64,000 nucleotides of DNA from Dugong dugon (GCA_030035585.1 CM057462.1:121143234-121207233); one strand, 5' to 3'; positions 45,791-57,451 are shown, counted from the first letter of the stretch. Notes: generated by a model from the letters alone, not told the origin. Program-made: numbers and translations.

Positions 45791-46729
45791 CACAGAAGAC
45801 AACATTCTTTGATGGTTATGAGGGTGGAGAGGGAGGGAGAGGGTATTCTAACTAGATAGTAGATAAGAATTATCTTAGGTGAAGGGAAGGACAATACACA
45901 CTACAGGGGAAGTCAGCACAACTGGACTAAACCAAAAGCTAAGAAGTTTACTGAATACAACCAACCACTTCGAGGGACAGAGTAGCAGGGGTGGGAGTCT
46001 GGGGCCCGTGGTTTCAGGGGACATCCAGGTCAATTGGCATAACAAAGTTTATTAAGAAAATGTTCTGCATCCCATTTTGGGAGTGGCGTCTGGGGTCTTA
46101 AAAACTAGCGAGTACTGTCTAAGATGCATCAATTGGTCCCAACCCACCTGGAGCAAAGGAGAATGAACACCAAAGACACAAGGAAAATATTAGCCCAAGA
46201 GACAGAAAGGGCCACATAAACCAGAGACTCCATCAGCTTGAGACCAGAACTAGATGGTGTCCGGCTACCACCAATGACTGCCCTGACAGGGAACACAAGA
46301 GAGTCCCTGACGGGGTGCTGAACTCAAATTCTAGTAAAAAGACCAGACTTAATGGACTGAGACTGGATGGACCCTGGAAGACATGGCCCCCGGACTCTCT
46401 ATTAGCCCAGGACTGAAACCATTCCCAAAAGGCAACTCTTCAGACATAGATTAGACTGGATGATAAGACATAAAATGATACTCGTGAAGAGAGTGCTTCT
46501 TAGCTCAAGTAGATACATAAGACTAAATGGGCTCCTTTCTGGAGGCAAGATGAGAAGGCAGAAAGGGACAGGAGCTGGTTGAATGGACACCGGATATCCG
46601 GGGTGGAAAGGAGGAGTGTGCTGTCACATTACAGGGAGAGCAACTAGGATCACATAACAATGTGTGTATAAATTTCTGTATGAGAGACTAACTTGAACTC
46701 TAAACTTTCACTTAAAGCGTAATAAAAAA
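45791..46729 (+). mobile_element. 3'UTR and A-tail of the truncated L1
   Basis: It shares blocks with the 3'UTR of the 19-kb L1 ('gtctggggtcttaaaa', 'ccggctaccaccaatgact') but ends with a single terminal unit and 'aataaaaaaaaag'. Confidence 0.85.
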
Positions 46730-47324
46730 AAAGAAAATTTAGAAAATATAAACGTATGAAAAAGAAGAACAAATTCACATTTTCTCATTCCAGACATAGT
46801 AATTATTAATATTGTTGTGAATTCTTGCTGGATTTTTAAAAAAATGCATGGGTATGTACATTGTGTGTATAATGAACTGCAAAATAAAACCATATTTTAT
46901 ATATACATCATTTTAATCTATTATTTTAACTAATATAACATGAAATATTTCTTGTGTCAGTACGTATTCTTCTAAACTATGACTTTTAATAGATGCAGAA
47001 TCCATATTACATATGGATGTTGCTAAACTTATTTGCTCAATTCTCTATTATGGACATTCAGGTTGTTTACAATTTTATATTGTAAATAATATTGTGATAA
47101 ACAGCTTTGATTTTTGAAATCTTTGAATGTACTTCTAAGATAAATTCCTGGACATTGACTCCTGAATCATTTTAGGCTTTTTATACATGTTTCAGATTAA
47201 TTTCAGAAAAGTTATACTGCTTTACACTCCTACCAAGGACGCATGAATTTATACATTTCTCTAAACCTTCTCCAGAAATACGTGGAAAAATTTAATTTCT
47301 TTCATATTATAGCCATACGTTTTT

Positions 47325-47708
47325 CGGCAGGAAGAAAAATCTCCATAGAATGCAAGTTTCCCAAACAAGTATAACTTTCAAAAGAATTTCCCTTTTAGAA
47401 GATTGCGTTGTATTACTTGCAAACTAGCTGGTGAATAAAAGATGCTTTGAAGTTTGCATAGCCAATTAAAAAGGTTTCTTGAAGATAAGGAGACACATTC
47501 ATAATCTATCAACAGGCATTTTTTCTTGATTACCACCTGTGCTTAGTTAATCTTCATATGTAGTACATTACTAATCAAAGTAGCAACAGAATTTATGAAC
47601 AAGTTCCTGGACCAGGCAGTGTGGAGATGCCAAAATGAGTAAGTCTTAGTCATTGCCCGAAGAGGCCTCACAAATTCAGAAGGGGGTTAAGTCTAAGGCA
47701 AGAAACTT
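47325..47708. other. Unique AT-rich sequence
   Basis: Nothing is recognised. Confidence 0.4.
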
Positions 47709-47719
47709 TAATACAAGTT

Positions 47720-47929
47720 GCTTGTTGTTGTGTGCTGTCTAGTGGATTCCAACTCATAGTGACAGTATATGACAGAACAGAACTGCTGCATAGAATTTTT
47801 TCCTAGGCTGTAATCTTTAGGGGAGCAGATTGCCAGGTCTTTTCTCCCAAGGAGCCGCTGGTGGGTTCGAACTGCTGACCTTTCAGTTAGCAGCCAAGCA
47901 CTTAACTGTTGTGCCACCAGGGCTCATTG
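47720..47929 (-). mobile_element. AfroSINE
   Basis: A complete minus-strand copy, tail 'cttgttgttgtgtgctgtc', head terminus 'gccaccagggctc'. Perfect 11-bp target-site duplication, taatacaagtt, at 47709-47719 and 47930-47940. Confidence 0.95.
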
Positions 47930-47940
47930 TAATACAAGTT

Positions 47941-48480
47941 AGAACAGGGTAAGTTCTGTAAAAGAACAACAAGCATAATGCTGTGGGGATTAGAGCAGGA
48001 AGAGACCATTTCTGACTGAGGAGAGAAGAGCAAACTCGAGGGCAGAGCGGTATATGGGGTGGAAAGGCTTCAGACAGGCTGAAGTGGTCAAGTGTAGAAG
48101 TAGAGGATTCTGAGAAAAGGGCATAGCAGAAGCAAAGCTATGGGGTCACAGTAGCAATAGGGGAGAGGAGTGGGAAGGGGGTGGGGTACCAGGTAGGTTG
48201 GTAGGTGAAGGGGAACTGGGAGATCAGACTGGAGGATGAGTTTCCGAGAAAGTGAGCCTCCTGGAGGTGCTGCCATCTGCCTGGCTCCTCATCACATTCC
48301 CAGTCCCTAGCATGGTGTCTTTCACAGGAGGCACTCAAGGACATTGAGAATTTCAAGAAACGAGCAAATGAAAGAATGAAGACTCTGTGAGCAATAAAGG
48401 AAGTCAAAGCCTTCAGGTTTGTGGCAGCAGACTTTTTGTCTAATTCATTCCCTGGACATTTTGTAAGTTGGTATATTTAT
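47941..48480. other. Unique sequence
   Basis: No gene is seen. An L2-like end may lie at 48280-48380 ('cagtccctagcatggtgtc'). Confidence 0.35.
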
Positions 48481-48493
48481 CTCCTAGTACAGT

Positions 48494-48830
48494 TGTTGTC
48501 GTTAGCTGCTATCGACTCACGAGGACCCCATGCACAATGGAATTAAACGCTGCCCGATCCTGTATCATCCTCATGACTGGTTTCAGATTGGACCATTGTT
48601 ATCCATAGGGTTTTCATTGGCTGATTTTCAGAAGTAGACCATCAGGCCTTTCTTCCTAGTCCGTCCTAGTCTGGAAGCTCTGCTGTTTCCTGTTCAGCAT
48701 CTCACCAACACAAAAGCCTCCACTGACAGATGGGTGGTAGCCACCCAGGAGGTGCATTGCCCAGGAATGGAACCCTGGTCTCCTGCATAGGAGGTGAGAA
48801 TTCTGCCACTGAACCACCAATATCCTCTTC
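48494..48830 (-). mobile_element. SINE with tRNA-Gly-like head and RTE tail
   Basis: Read on the minus strand, the head is 'ggtggttcagtggcagaatt' followed by 'ctcacctcctatgcagg' and 'agggttccattcctgg', which matches the A box, anticodon region and B box of a tRNA-Gly. The body has 'gactaggaagaaaggcctg', also seen at the window start. The last ~100 bases are the RTE 3' tail ('gtcgatagcagctaacgac'). It is a known type of mosaic (AfroSINE3-like from memory), not a tRNA gene. Confidence 0.82.
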
Positions 48831-48841
48831 ATAGAACAGTA

Positions 48842-48995
48842 AACTCATTGCCATCGAGTGGATCCCTACTCATAGCGAACTTATAGGACAGACTAGAACA
48901 GCCCCATAGGGTTTCCAAGGAGCAGCTGAGGGATTTGAACTGCTAACCTTCCAGTTAGCAGCCGAGCTCTTAACCACTGTGCTGCCAGGGCTCCC
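48842..48995 (-). mobile_element. AfroSINE, short form
   Basis: Tail 'ctcattgccatcgagtgg', no middle block, head terminus 'ctgccagggctcc'. Flanked by atagaacagta (48831-48841) and atagtacagta (48996-49006). Confidence 0.92.
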
Positions 48996-49009
48996 ATAGT
49001 ACAGTAGAA

Positions 49010-51710
49010 CTATGGTAGCTAATAGTTTATCTGAAAAAAGTCAAATATAGAAGATAATCGTAGAAAAGTATACTTTTATACCTTAAATGATTTATCTTAA
49101 AATTAAAAAAATGTACTTTTATTCATCAGTTCTTTTTTTTTTTAATACAGGGCCAAGGCTTTTTCTTTGCGTAACGATTCACTGATTGGAGTTCTTCCAG
49201 CTGTTTTGCATAAACCACACACATAAGTCAATACGTCATGCATTTCCAGCTTAGATTCTTTTAACGTGGGAAGCAAACTTAAAAGACACCTGTAAAGCAA
49301 TCTGAAAGCAGAGCCATTTCAAATTTTTGCTATTTTATCCCAATCTTTTACAGTTAGTTTTCTTGCCCACACCTCATCAGGCAGCAAGTCTTTTTAGCAA
49401 CTTGCCTTTACCAATTCTTTCCAAATCATTCTATTTAGTTTTCATAGACACAGCCCTTCTTTTCTGAACTCATATTTCATCAGTTTATGTAATATTGACC
49501 ACAATTACATAATCACAGTAACAAGGAAATCTGCAATAAAGAGTAGAGAACCCACACAATCGATTCTTGATAAGAACACATTTCAGACTCTGGGAGCAGA
49601 AACATGTGTGCTAATTCTAGTACTGGGGGCCTTAGTCATTGTGTCCTCCAGAGAGAAGACAGAGCCTCTGTGAATCCCAAGAGCTGGTCAATCTTAAGTT
49701 CAGAGAGCTTCTAGTGTTCCACCAGTACCTCTTGCCACAACACACAGAAATCTCAGCCAAATCTGATGTGTGTCACGCAAACTGGACATAAAGCTCGTCT
49801 GCCTTAGGGTTCATCCAAGGTGCCTTCCCTCAGAAATGCCAAAAGGATGATGCTATCATACTTCTACTTACCCTCAGGTCCCATGGGGTGGCCCTCACAG
49901 CCGGCATTAGAGGGAAGCTCTAGGGTGTGTAATTGTCTTAGCATAAATCAGTCCAAAGTGGGGAGAGAGGCTCCTGGGGATCATGGAACAGTGCTTGGCA
50001 TGTTGCTAATACGTATTAAATAGCTCCAAATAAAAATGGACACGGCTTTCTGCTACACTAGGCAGATTATTTGACTCTCTGGGAGTTGAATACTTGGAGG
50101 AGAAAAATGAAGGCTTCTAAGACACCGGCTGGTGTCCTATCAAAATTCATTTTCCCTTCTTGAGGTGACTGGTTTCCTGCAGGAAGGAAGGGAAGGCAGG
50201 CCCACCTGAGCAACTCAGGGCAATGCCCCAGACCCTAATGATTTTCGTCCCTCACAGAGCAGGCAGAGTGACCTTGTGGGGACTGGACATGGTAGGGGGC
50301 AGGAGTCAGGTGTCCTATCCTTTTTTATGCTTAACTTGCCACATAACCTAAAGAAAATCTTCTGATCCCTGAAGGCCTACTTTTTCCTCTCTCTTTGTAA
50401 AATGAGGGCAAACTGAAAGCATTTGTGAAAGTCAAAAGCCAAGAGCCAAGTTCATGACAATACAAGAGTTTCTGAAAGGATAAATCACTTAGTTCACTCA
50501 GGGGCAAGGACCATGCACCGGTCTGTCTCCTCAGTCCCTTTTCACTTGAAGGAAATGAGTATGATCTGGCTGATGCCTGTCACCCCATTGATCCACCCAC
50601 CAGGGTTAATTAGTGCCTCTGCCCTTGAAAATGATCCCAACCCTGAAGGGGCATTAAGAGCATTGCCTGGAAGAACATGGCGGGTCAGGGCATTGAAATA
50701 AATCCATGGTGCTGAGTTTTTTTCTATCTTCTGACTACCTCGAGGATTTTTAAAGATCTTTTACACCTAACACCCTCGCCCTTCTGTGAATAATCACTAC
50801 CCAAGTTTTCCCAAATCTTCTCACCACTGAGCAGATGTTTAGATCCTCCCATTGCCAAGCAAGTCTGGCCTTTTTCTGGAGCACACTAACATATAAGCCA
50901 TGAAGAGCAGGCAAACAAGGACCCAAGACAGCTAGTACATAGTTGCCTCCAGGAATTCAGGTCTTTGTGATCCCCTTGAAACCTTCCTGGGTTACCCCGT
51001 ACGGGGAAAGGGGTCAAACGAGCTAACGAGTGACACAGCTGGTGAAATGTTCCATTACAGTCTGCAAAATGCCGTCACCATTAAGACAAACAAAGGAAAA
51101 GAAAACCTTGTTAAATAAAGAAACGATTTCCTTCAAATAAACACATGGTGTTTAAATCTGATAAAGAACAAATGAACCTGTAGTTCTTCCTGGTTCAGAG
51201 TGGCGTGGGCCCAGGGAAGTATTTAGGATGTGTTTCTGGAGGTCATGCAAAAAGGATTCTTTCTTTAGAGCCACCTGTGAAATTTGGGGCTGGAAGAGGA
51301 GGGGTAGAAACTGGAGACAGGAGCAAGGGGTTGGAGCTCTGAGGGCTGGCATCACTTGGACGGCCTGAGGTGGCAGGGACCAGGCGGCACTGCCATCTGG
51401 CTTCGGTTTAGTGGGCTTTGGAGTCAGTTGGTGTTCTGAAGGCAAGGCAAGAGGGTTCTTGGTGCCAGGGAACAGAGTAAATAAGAATTGGTCTCTAAGC
51501 CACGGATTCTGGAATTTCCCATAATTAACATTCCAGCTGAACATTCAAAAGGCCTGGGCCTTTGGTAGGCCTATAAATTAAAACAGGATAAAGTACTTAG
51601 GGTCTAGTTATGAGGGTAATGGTCTGGGAAACTATTACTTTTGTCATCTGTGAATTGTGACTCGGTTTTTGCATCTGTAAAACGGCAACAGATTCAGAAA
51701 TTTAAAAAAT
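49010..51710. other. Unique sequence, nothing recognised
   Basis: The longest repeat-poor block of the window. No exon-like frame is convincing; the frame of 130 codons on the minus strand (51152-51544) has no domain features. A T-run lies at 49131-49142. Confidence 0.4.
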
Positions 51711-51714
51711 GTTT

Positions 51715-51790
51715 GTGCTGACAGGGATCTTAGAGACAATCTAGTCTAATTCCTTTGTTTTATAGAAATGGATTCTGAAGCCAGAGAGGC
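51715..51790. repeat. Ancient repeat fragment, family not assigned
   Basis: 'gatcttagagacaatctagtc' with 'ttgttttatagaaatgg' is a common old mammalian repeat pattern; a related stretch lies at 59135-59235. Confidence 0.35.
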
Positions 51791-52003
51791 AATGCTTGTT
51801 ACTATAATATTGTACTAACTATGCTAAATGCTCTAAGTATATAAGTTCATTTAATCTTCTCAAGTTCTTCCAGAATAATTATTGCTATATCACTACTTTA
51901 TGGATGAGAAAACTGAGACATGCAGAGGCTGAGCATCTTCCCCAAGGTCACGCAGCTAGTAGTAGGCATAACTGGGACTTGAGATCAAGTCTATTGGATT
52001 CTA
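51790..52003 (-). mobile_element. MIR
   Basis: 'atggatgagaaaactgagac' and 'ccccaaggtcacgcagctag' give the reverse-strand MIR core. Confidence 0.85.
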
Positions 52004-52206
52004 GAGCCCTAGATAGTACAAATGGTTTGCTCTCCACTACTGACCTAAAGGTTAGGGGTTCAAACTCACCCAGCAGTGCCTTGAAAGAAAGTCCTGGCAA
52101 TCTATTTCCATAAAGATTATAGCTAAGAAATCCTATGGAGCAGTTACACTCTGCAACTCACGGGGTCGCCATGAGTTGGAATTGACTTGATGGCAAAGGG
52201 TTTTTT
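52004..52206 (+). mobile_element. AfroSINE, second subtype
   Basis: Head 'gatagtacaaatggtttgc', middle 'gtcctggcaatctatttcc', tail 'gaattgacttgatggcaaag'. Confidence 0.88.
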
Positions 52207-52334
52207 AGGTCTTAGGGAAGTACCTCAAAGCAACTCATATAAGAACCTTTTTTTTTACATCTCAAGAGTCTAGGGAGAACCACAAAGGTGAGGGGTAAGA
52301 GATAATGGTGTTTCTTTATACAGTCCAGGCTGCA

Positions 52335-52570
52335 TCCTCAATAATAATAATAATAGTCATATTGGTAATAATACCTGAGAGAGAGTGCTGACTCTGTGTC
52401 AGATACTGTGTTAAATCCTGTACCTGGATTACATCAATCATTTGATCCACATTTCAGCCCTGTAAGGTAGGTGATACTATTCCCCCATTAGAGAGGCACA
52501 GAGATGAGTCAAGGTCACACAGTAAATGGTGGAGTCAGGATTAGAACCCATGATCTTAACCTATGAGCTA
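52335..52570 (-). mobile_element. MIR
   Basis: Reverse-strand MIR with 'ctctgtgtcagatactgtg', 'agccctgtaaggtaggtgat' and 'gtcaaggtcacacagtaaat'. Confidence 0.85.
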
Positions 52571-52571
52571 T

Positions 52572-53340
52572 ACATATATGATATGTCTGTTAATGACATG
52601 TCTTTCCACACAGCTACCCTAAAATGACACTTTAATTTATTATAATGATCTTGATTTTTATAGACAGATTAAAATATATTCACCATGTCTTTGTTGGAGA
52701 TGCATTCTATTGTATTCAAATTGTTGAAAGTGGGTAGTCCATGTAGTCTCCAGACAACACACCTAGATTAACATCTTAATTCCTGAGCCATTTGTTTAGG
52801 TTGAAGGGATTAAGCTAATTCTCAGTCCTTTGGATGAAAAGTTTGAATGTACAAAGAAATGACCTGACTACAGCTCTCCCTTATCTTGCCTTCTCCTCTT
52901 GAGAATTGGAAGGGAACCCTGCCCTCCCATTAGTCTCAGCTTTCTCCCTTTGATTGGTCATATTGGAAGGCAAGTTGCACATGGGGAGAGCATTTGGATT
53001 TGTGAATAGTGGCATCGTCGGAGTTGAAAGGTATAGAATGAAATTACCTAGAGTCTCTTTTCCAAAAGATTTCATGTCTAAGATCTAAACTATTCCTTTG
53101 AGAAATTAATCAGTTTGGCTTTTAAAAGTTACTGTAGGGTAGGATAGTTCTTTTCTCTCCTTCTTCTTTCTGCCTCTAAAGTGTAATTTGATGGAATTGG
53201 CTTTTGTATTAAGAAGATAAAACATGAGTTTGCAAAGTTGTCATATGATCTTATTGCCTGATGGGCCGCCTAGGAAAGGGAGTCTCAGATGAGTCTTGGA
53301 TTCCAAGGTACTTGAAGACAGGAGCTACATATATACAATT
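52572..53340. other. Unique sequence, nothing recognised
   Basis: No gene or repeat is seen. Confidence 0.4.
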
Positions 53341-53353
53341 CTCCTTGTCTATT

Positions 53354-53571
53354 ATTTAGTCCCTGAGTGGTACAAACAGTTAAGCTCTCAGCTAGTAAAT
53401 GGAAGGTTGGGGTTCAAACCCACCCAGAGGTGCTTCAGAAGAAAGAGATGGTGATCTACTTCCAAAAAATCAGCGATTGAAAACTCTGTGGAGCACAGTT
53501 CTACTCTGATGCACATGAGATTGCCATGAGTCAGAATGGACTTGATGGCAACCGGTTTGGTTTTTAGTTTT
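53354..53571 (+). mobile_element. AfroSINE, second subtype
   Basis: Head 'gtccctgagtggtacaaac', tail 'ggacttgatggcaaccgg'. Flanked by ttgtctatt and ttgtcgatt. Confidence 0.92.
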
Positions 53572-53581
53572 TTGTCGATTG

Positions 53582-54160
53582 TACTGCAGAGCCTTGCAAC
53601 TGAGCTCTGCACCCTGGCCTCTTTAATGATATGTGGCAGTCAGCTCAGAAAGCTAAACCCACAGCTGGAGAGTTGCCTCCATTCTTGGCTAACCATCCCT
53701 CCTTTCTTGGCCTTCTTAGTCTTGCTCCCTGCCCAAATCTGGACCTGAATTGGGTGGTCATCCTGGAAGGGCACAAGTTGTGAGTTAGCAAAGCTGATAA
53801 AGCGATCTGCGCTTTAGCTGGCTTCCATTTTCCATGTGCATATTATCTGTGCCTGTCTGAAGACAGTGCCCTCCTTTTGGAATGAGACCCACTGAACCAT
53901 GCCAGGCCTCTTAGCTTTCCACTTGCATGGTAGCGTGCTGTGCCTGAGCACGGGATTGGCTCCACGACTGTCTACCCCTTCACTGACCCATTCCTCAAGC
54001 GAATGAGCAACCACCACTTACCTACTCACTCACTTTTTATACTCAACTTTTTTCTTAAATCACCTTTTCACTGTCTGTCACGAAATTATCCACTCCTCCT
54101 TTTTCTTCACCTTATTTATTTATTTTTTTTAACTTTTTCTGAGGGGAGGTCTTATGTTAA
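53582..54160. other. Unique sequence, nothing recognised
   Basis: No gene is seen; a T-rich patch lies at 54115-54130. Confidence 0.4.
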
Positions 54161-54164
54161 AATT

Positions 54165-54450
54165 ATCATGACTGAGATTTATTGAATGACTTCTGTGTCT
54201 CTGGATTTATGCCTGGAACTTTATTAATAAATGTTTGTAACAATTGTCATTTCTGCACACTGCCAAGTACTGTGCTAAGTGCTTTACATATATTAATCAA
54301 CTAATCCTTATAAGAAGCTTATTAAACCCATTTTACAGATGTGGAGATTGAGGATCATGAGGTTTATTAGCTTGCCCAAGATTACCCAGCTAGTAAGTGG
54401 CAGAACCTAGAGTCAAGCAATGCAACTCCTGACCCCATACTCTAAACCAC
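54165..54450 (-). mobile_element. MIR (possibly two overlapping copies)
   Basis: 'gccaagtactgtgctaagtg', 'ttttacagatgtggagattg' and 'gattacccagctagtaagtg' form a clear reverse-strand MIR; the leading part at 54165-54240 may be a second copy. Confidence 0.85.
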
Positions 54451-54454
54451 TACA

Positions 54455-55100
54455 ATCTATTGCCTACCCTTTAAATCTGTGATATTCCTTGCAGCTATCA
54501 TGCAAGGTCAATATGGTACTGTGCAGACTTAGTAAGATCCATATTTTAATCTTAGGTTTTTATGCTTCCAAACCCCATGCTTTTTCTACTCTGCAAATTT
54601 CCTTTGAAGAAGACAGACTCTTAGTCATCCACCGTCACCCACCCAATTGTTTCTCAGACACAGAGAGATAGACAGAATTATTTACACCACATATGATGCC
54701 TAAGCAAATCCAGTGGTTTAGTCCAGTAGTTTACCAATGTCAGTGTCAACCTTGGTATCCTTTCTTTAGATCTTATATGATAATATATACAAGAGATTAA
54801 GGCAGAGCTACTGTGATTGAACCAAGGATAAGGGACCAGTGACCTTCGTGTGCCCCATGCTCTACCTCCCACTAGTTGTGGCCTCTGCAGAGCCTCCATA
54901 AAACCTTGAAGGGTACCAGAAAGCACAACTGAAATATCACGAATCTCATCCTAGGTCAGGGACACATGGCTACATTCCCAAGGGAATTGTTATTTATTCT
55001 ATTTCTGTGTTTATTAAGCATAATATTATTTCAAGACACCAATGGCTTTATAAAGTATTGTCCTCAATCCAGCCAAAAATACATTTCCCAAGCCCAACTT
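54455..55100. other. Unique sequence, nothing recognised
   Basis: No gene or repeat is seen. Confidence 0.4.
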
Positions 55101-55101
55101 C

Positions 55102-55203
55102 TTGTTGTTATTATGTGCCGTTGAGTTGGTTCTGACTCATAGTTACCTTACGTACAACAGAACAAAACACTGCCTGGTCCTGTGCCATCCTCACATCCTC
55201 ACT
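55102..55203 (-). mobile_element. RTE LINE 3'-terminal fragment
   Basis: 'gttgttattatgtgccgttg' then 'ctggtcctgtgccatcctca' is the RTE 3' end, strongly 5' truncated, and matches the start of the copies at 37495 and 61427. Confidence 0.85.
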
Positions 55204-55204
55204 T

Positions 55205-55800
55205 CATCAGTAAGCCCAGCTTGCTATAGTTACCATTAAAAGAAACTAATTGGTAAAATCAAATCAACACACACTCATCTAGTACCTACCAGTTCAGGGA
55301 ATACAAAATTCAATATGATGTGATAACTTCCATCCTAATTTATGATATAATTATCAGTTTTTTGAAGGGTGTAAGCCCAGGATGTTAGAGCTAGTCCAGG
55401 ACTATAGTATAACAACCACTTATCTTGAATTTATTCCACAGAACTCCAACATCCAGGCCACAGACACATTACAAAGGTAGGTCATGCTATGATTTCAGTT
55501 AAGCAACTAGAATTAACCGTAGCTCACTTTCTTCCTCTAGACAACCCAGAGGATATGCCATAGTCATAAGCCTTTGCTGCTGTTTTCCTTTTTATGAAAC
55601 CAAAATACACCATAAATGACAAAGCGTAGAATGTCATGAATTCAAACCTAAAGTTTTCTAGTTGAATCTATTATCTTCACTATTTTTATTATCAGACTAA
55701 TTTTCTGAATTTTGACTTTCATATATAATGGCAGGATAATCTGACTCCTCTGGAGTAAGGAAGATGGGAAATATACCACATATGGATTTTAGGTTTATAA
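55205..55800. other. Unique AT-rich sequence
   Basis: Nothing is recognised. Confidence 0.4.
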
Positions 55801-55801
55801 G

Positions 55802-56440
55802 TGTATGAAGTTGTGGCAGAGAATACTATGTGTCCCCCAAATCACATTCTTTTGTCTTTCAGGCACATACTTAGACTACATTTCTAAATCTTCTTTTCAG
55901 TTACCTGGCATTGCTACACTGAGTGCCAATAGAAGATGGCAGAAGTTTCTAGTCCTGGCACATAAAATCACCCTACACATTCCTCCAAGTTCTGTCCTCC
56001 TGTATTTTCTGGCTGACTCGAGAGGCTGCTGAGGATTTACAGGAGGGTGGAACCAGAGGGAATGTGGATCCCTGAAGGACTATGTGGAGCAGAGCTTCCT
56101 CTACCAACCAGTACCGGACAATGACATGAGTGAGAATCAAAATTTCATTGTGCTAACTCATTGAGGAGGAGCCCTGGTTGCACAGTGGTTAAGTGCTCCG
56201 CTGCTAACCAGAAGGTGGGCAATTCAAACCCATCAGCCACTCTGTGGGAGAAAGTGTGGCAATCTGCTTTTGTGAAGATTTATAGCCTTGGAAACTCTAT
56301 AGGGCAGTTCTATTCATCCTATAGGGTTGCTATGAGTCAGAATCAACTTGATGGCAATAGGTTTGGTTTTTGTGTTTGTTTTTAAGCCATTGAGATTTGT
56401 GGAATACTTGTTACAGGAGTTAGCTTACCCTGACTAATAC
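55802..56440 (+). repeat. Ancient LTR/MER-type relic, split by a SINE
   Basis: 'cctggcattgctacactgag' and the terminal 'ttaagccattgagatttgtg' with 'gttacaggagttagcttacc' follow an old LTR-like layout. Family not assigned. Confidence 0.45.
56168..56385 (+). mobile_element. AfroSINE
   Basis: Full copy, head 'ggagccctggttgcacagtgg' area, tail 'gatggcaataggtttgg'. Flanked by cattgag at 56159-56165 and 56388-56394. Confidence 0.93.
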
Positions 56441-56451
56441 AGAAGTACAGT

Positions 56452-56645
56452 GACTAAAGCATAAATATTGGAATGAGACAATTCTAGGTTCTAATACAAA
56501 TTTTGCCACTTACCAGCTGTGTGACTTTGTACAAATAACTTAACCTCTCAGAGTTTCAACTTCATTTGTAAAATGGGAATATAATAACACCTCATAGGAT
56601 GGTGGAAGTACTCAATGCAAACGTGTATGGTGCCTGTTACCTAAT
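56452..56645 (+). mobile_element. MIR
   Basis: 'ctgtgtgactttgtacaaat', 'aacctctcagagtttcaac' and 'aacacctcataggatgg' are MIR landmarks in order. Confidence 0.88.
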
Positions 56646-56649
56646 AGGT

Positions 56650-57450
56650 GTAGCAAGATTACAAATTTACTCACACAATCCAATTGTGCAAAGATAATGC
56701 AGTTTCTTTATTTCTCTATAACTGATTGAATTTTCTTCAGGATCCTCCAGCCCTGGGGTAGCAAAGAAACAAACGTGAACTTTAAATGAGCTAATTAACA
56801 ATATGTCAGTCTCGTTTTGGTTTAAAATAGTCCCTTTCAGGTAAACGCTCAGGCTTTCAGAGTCCTCCCCTTTCTCCCTCTCAAGATAGTAGATGGGGCA
56901 CTTTACTCAGTCCTCGTGACAGTGGGGAATGACCCTGGAGTTCTTCATACAGGCTTTGGCTGTTCTGAGTCCTCACTGGCCTTGCTGGATTGTATCCTTT
57001 CCTGAATTGTTTCTGCATGCCCAGCTGACATCTGCTGCTGGAAGCTTGAGACATCTTCTCTCTCAGCTGGTAAAGATCTAATGATCCTCTCTTTTGGCCC
57101 AGTTGGTTATATGTAAACTTCTGAGGTCTGCCTGTGATACTCATTTGCTTCCTGGCCTGGGCTATCTGTTCTGCAGCCCTTGGCCACAGGGTCATTTGTT
57201 CCACTGTGGTGACCCCTTTGGTAGGCTGGCTGTTCAGCAAGCCAGTTACTTTCCAGTTCTTTCTGTAGAGCATCCAGGAACTTCTGAATACTTTTCAAGC
57301 CAGAAGGGAGACTCAGAAAACCAACTCAGGCCCTCTCTCAGCCTAACATGATTTTGCTCTGACATGATGGGGAGGAGAAAGTACTCTGCAAGGCGGTCTC
57401 CTCCCAGAGATCCAGACAAGAACTAGGACAAGGCCTCTTTGCCTTTAGTA
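56650..57450 (-). other. Repeat-poor stretch with an unexplained minus-strand frame
   Basis: An open frame of 130 codons (57273 down to 56881) lies outside any repeat I can see. Its predicted product is basic and polar, rich in Gln, Arg and Ser, without motifs I recognise. A neighbouring frame (57298-57107) begins 'KSIQKFLDALQKELESNW', which looks protein-like and overlaps it, so a frame-shifted processed pseudogene is possible. There is no poly-A on the minus strand to support that. No gene is called. Confidence 0.2.
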
Positions 57451-57451
57451 T

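Larger units (their letters stand above)
42819..46729 (+). mobile_element. 5'-truncated L1 retrotransposon
   Basis: It begins inside ORF2, at the segment homologous to about 22895 of the full-length element, and runs through ORF2 and the 3'UTR to an A-tail. A perfect 17-bp target-site duplication, aaagaaaatttagaaaa, lies at 42802-42818 and 46730-46746. It is more diverged than the 19-kb L1 and ends in 'ctttcacttaaagcgtaat', without the tandem 3' units of the other copy. Confidence 0.95.
42640..47320 (-). mobile_element. Old L1M 3' region, antisense, split by a younger L1
   Basis: Flanking segments 42640-42818 and 46747-47320 read continuously if the younger L1 and one duplication are removed. 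The right part contains the antisense ORF2 end pattern ('ggacattcaggttgtttac', 'ttctaagataaattcctgg'). The class is inferred from this pattern. Confidence 0.5.

Noticed and set aside
48750-48830. tRNA-Gly gene on the minus strand
   Set aside because: The tRNA-like part runs on into a SINE body and RTE tail and has lost acceptor-stem pairing.
51152-51544. 130-codon minus-strand frame as an exon
   Set aside because: No recognisable domain or splice support; Pro/Leu/Ser-rich composition expected from CT-rich DNA.
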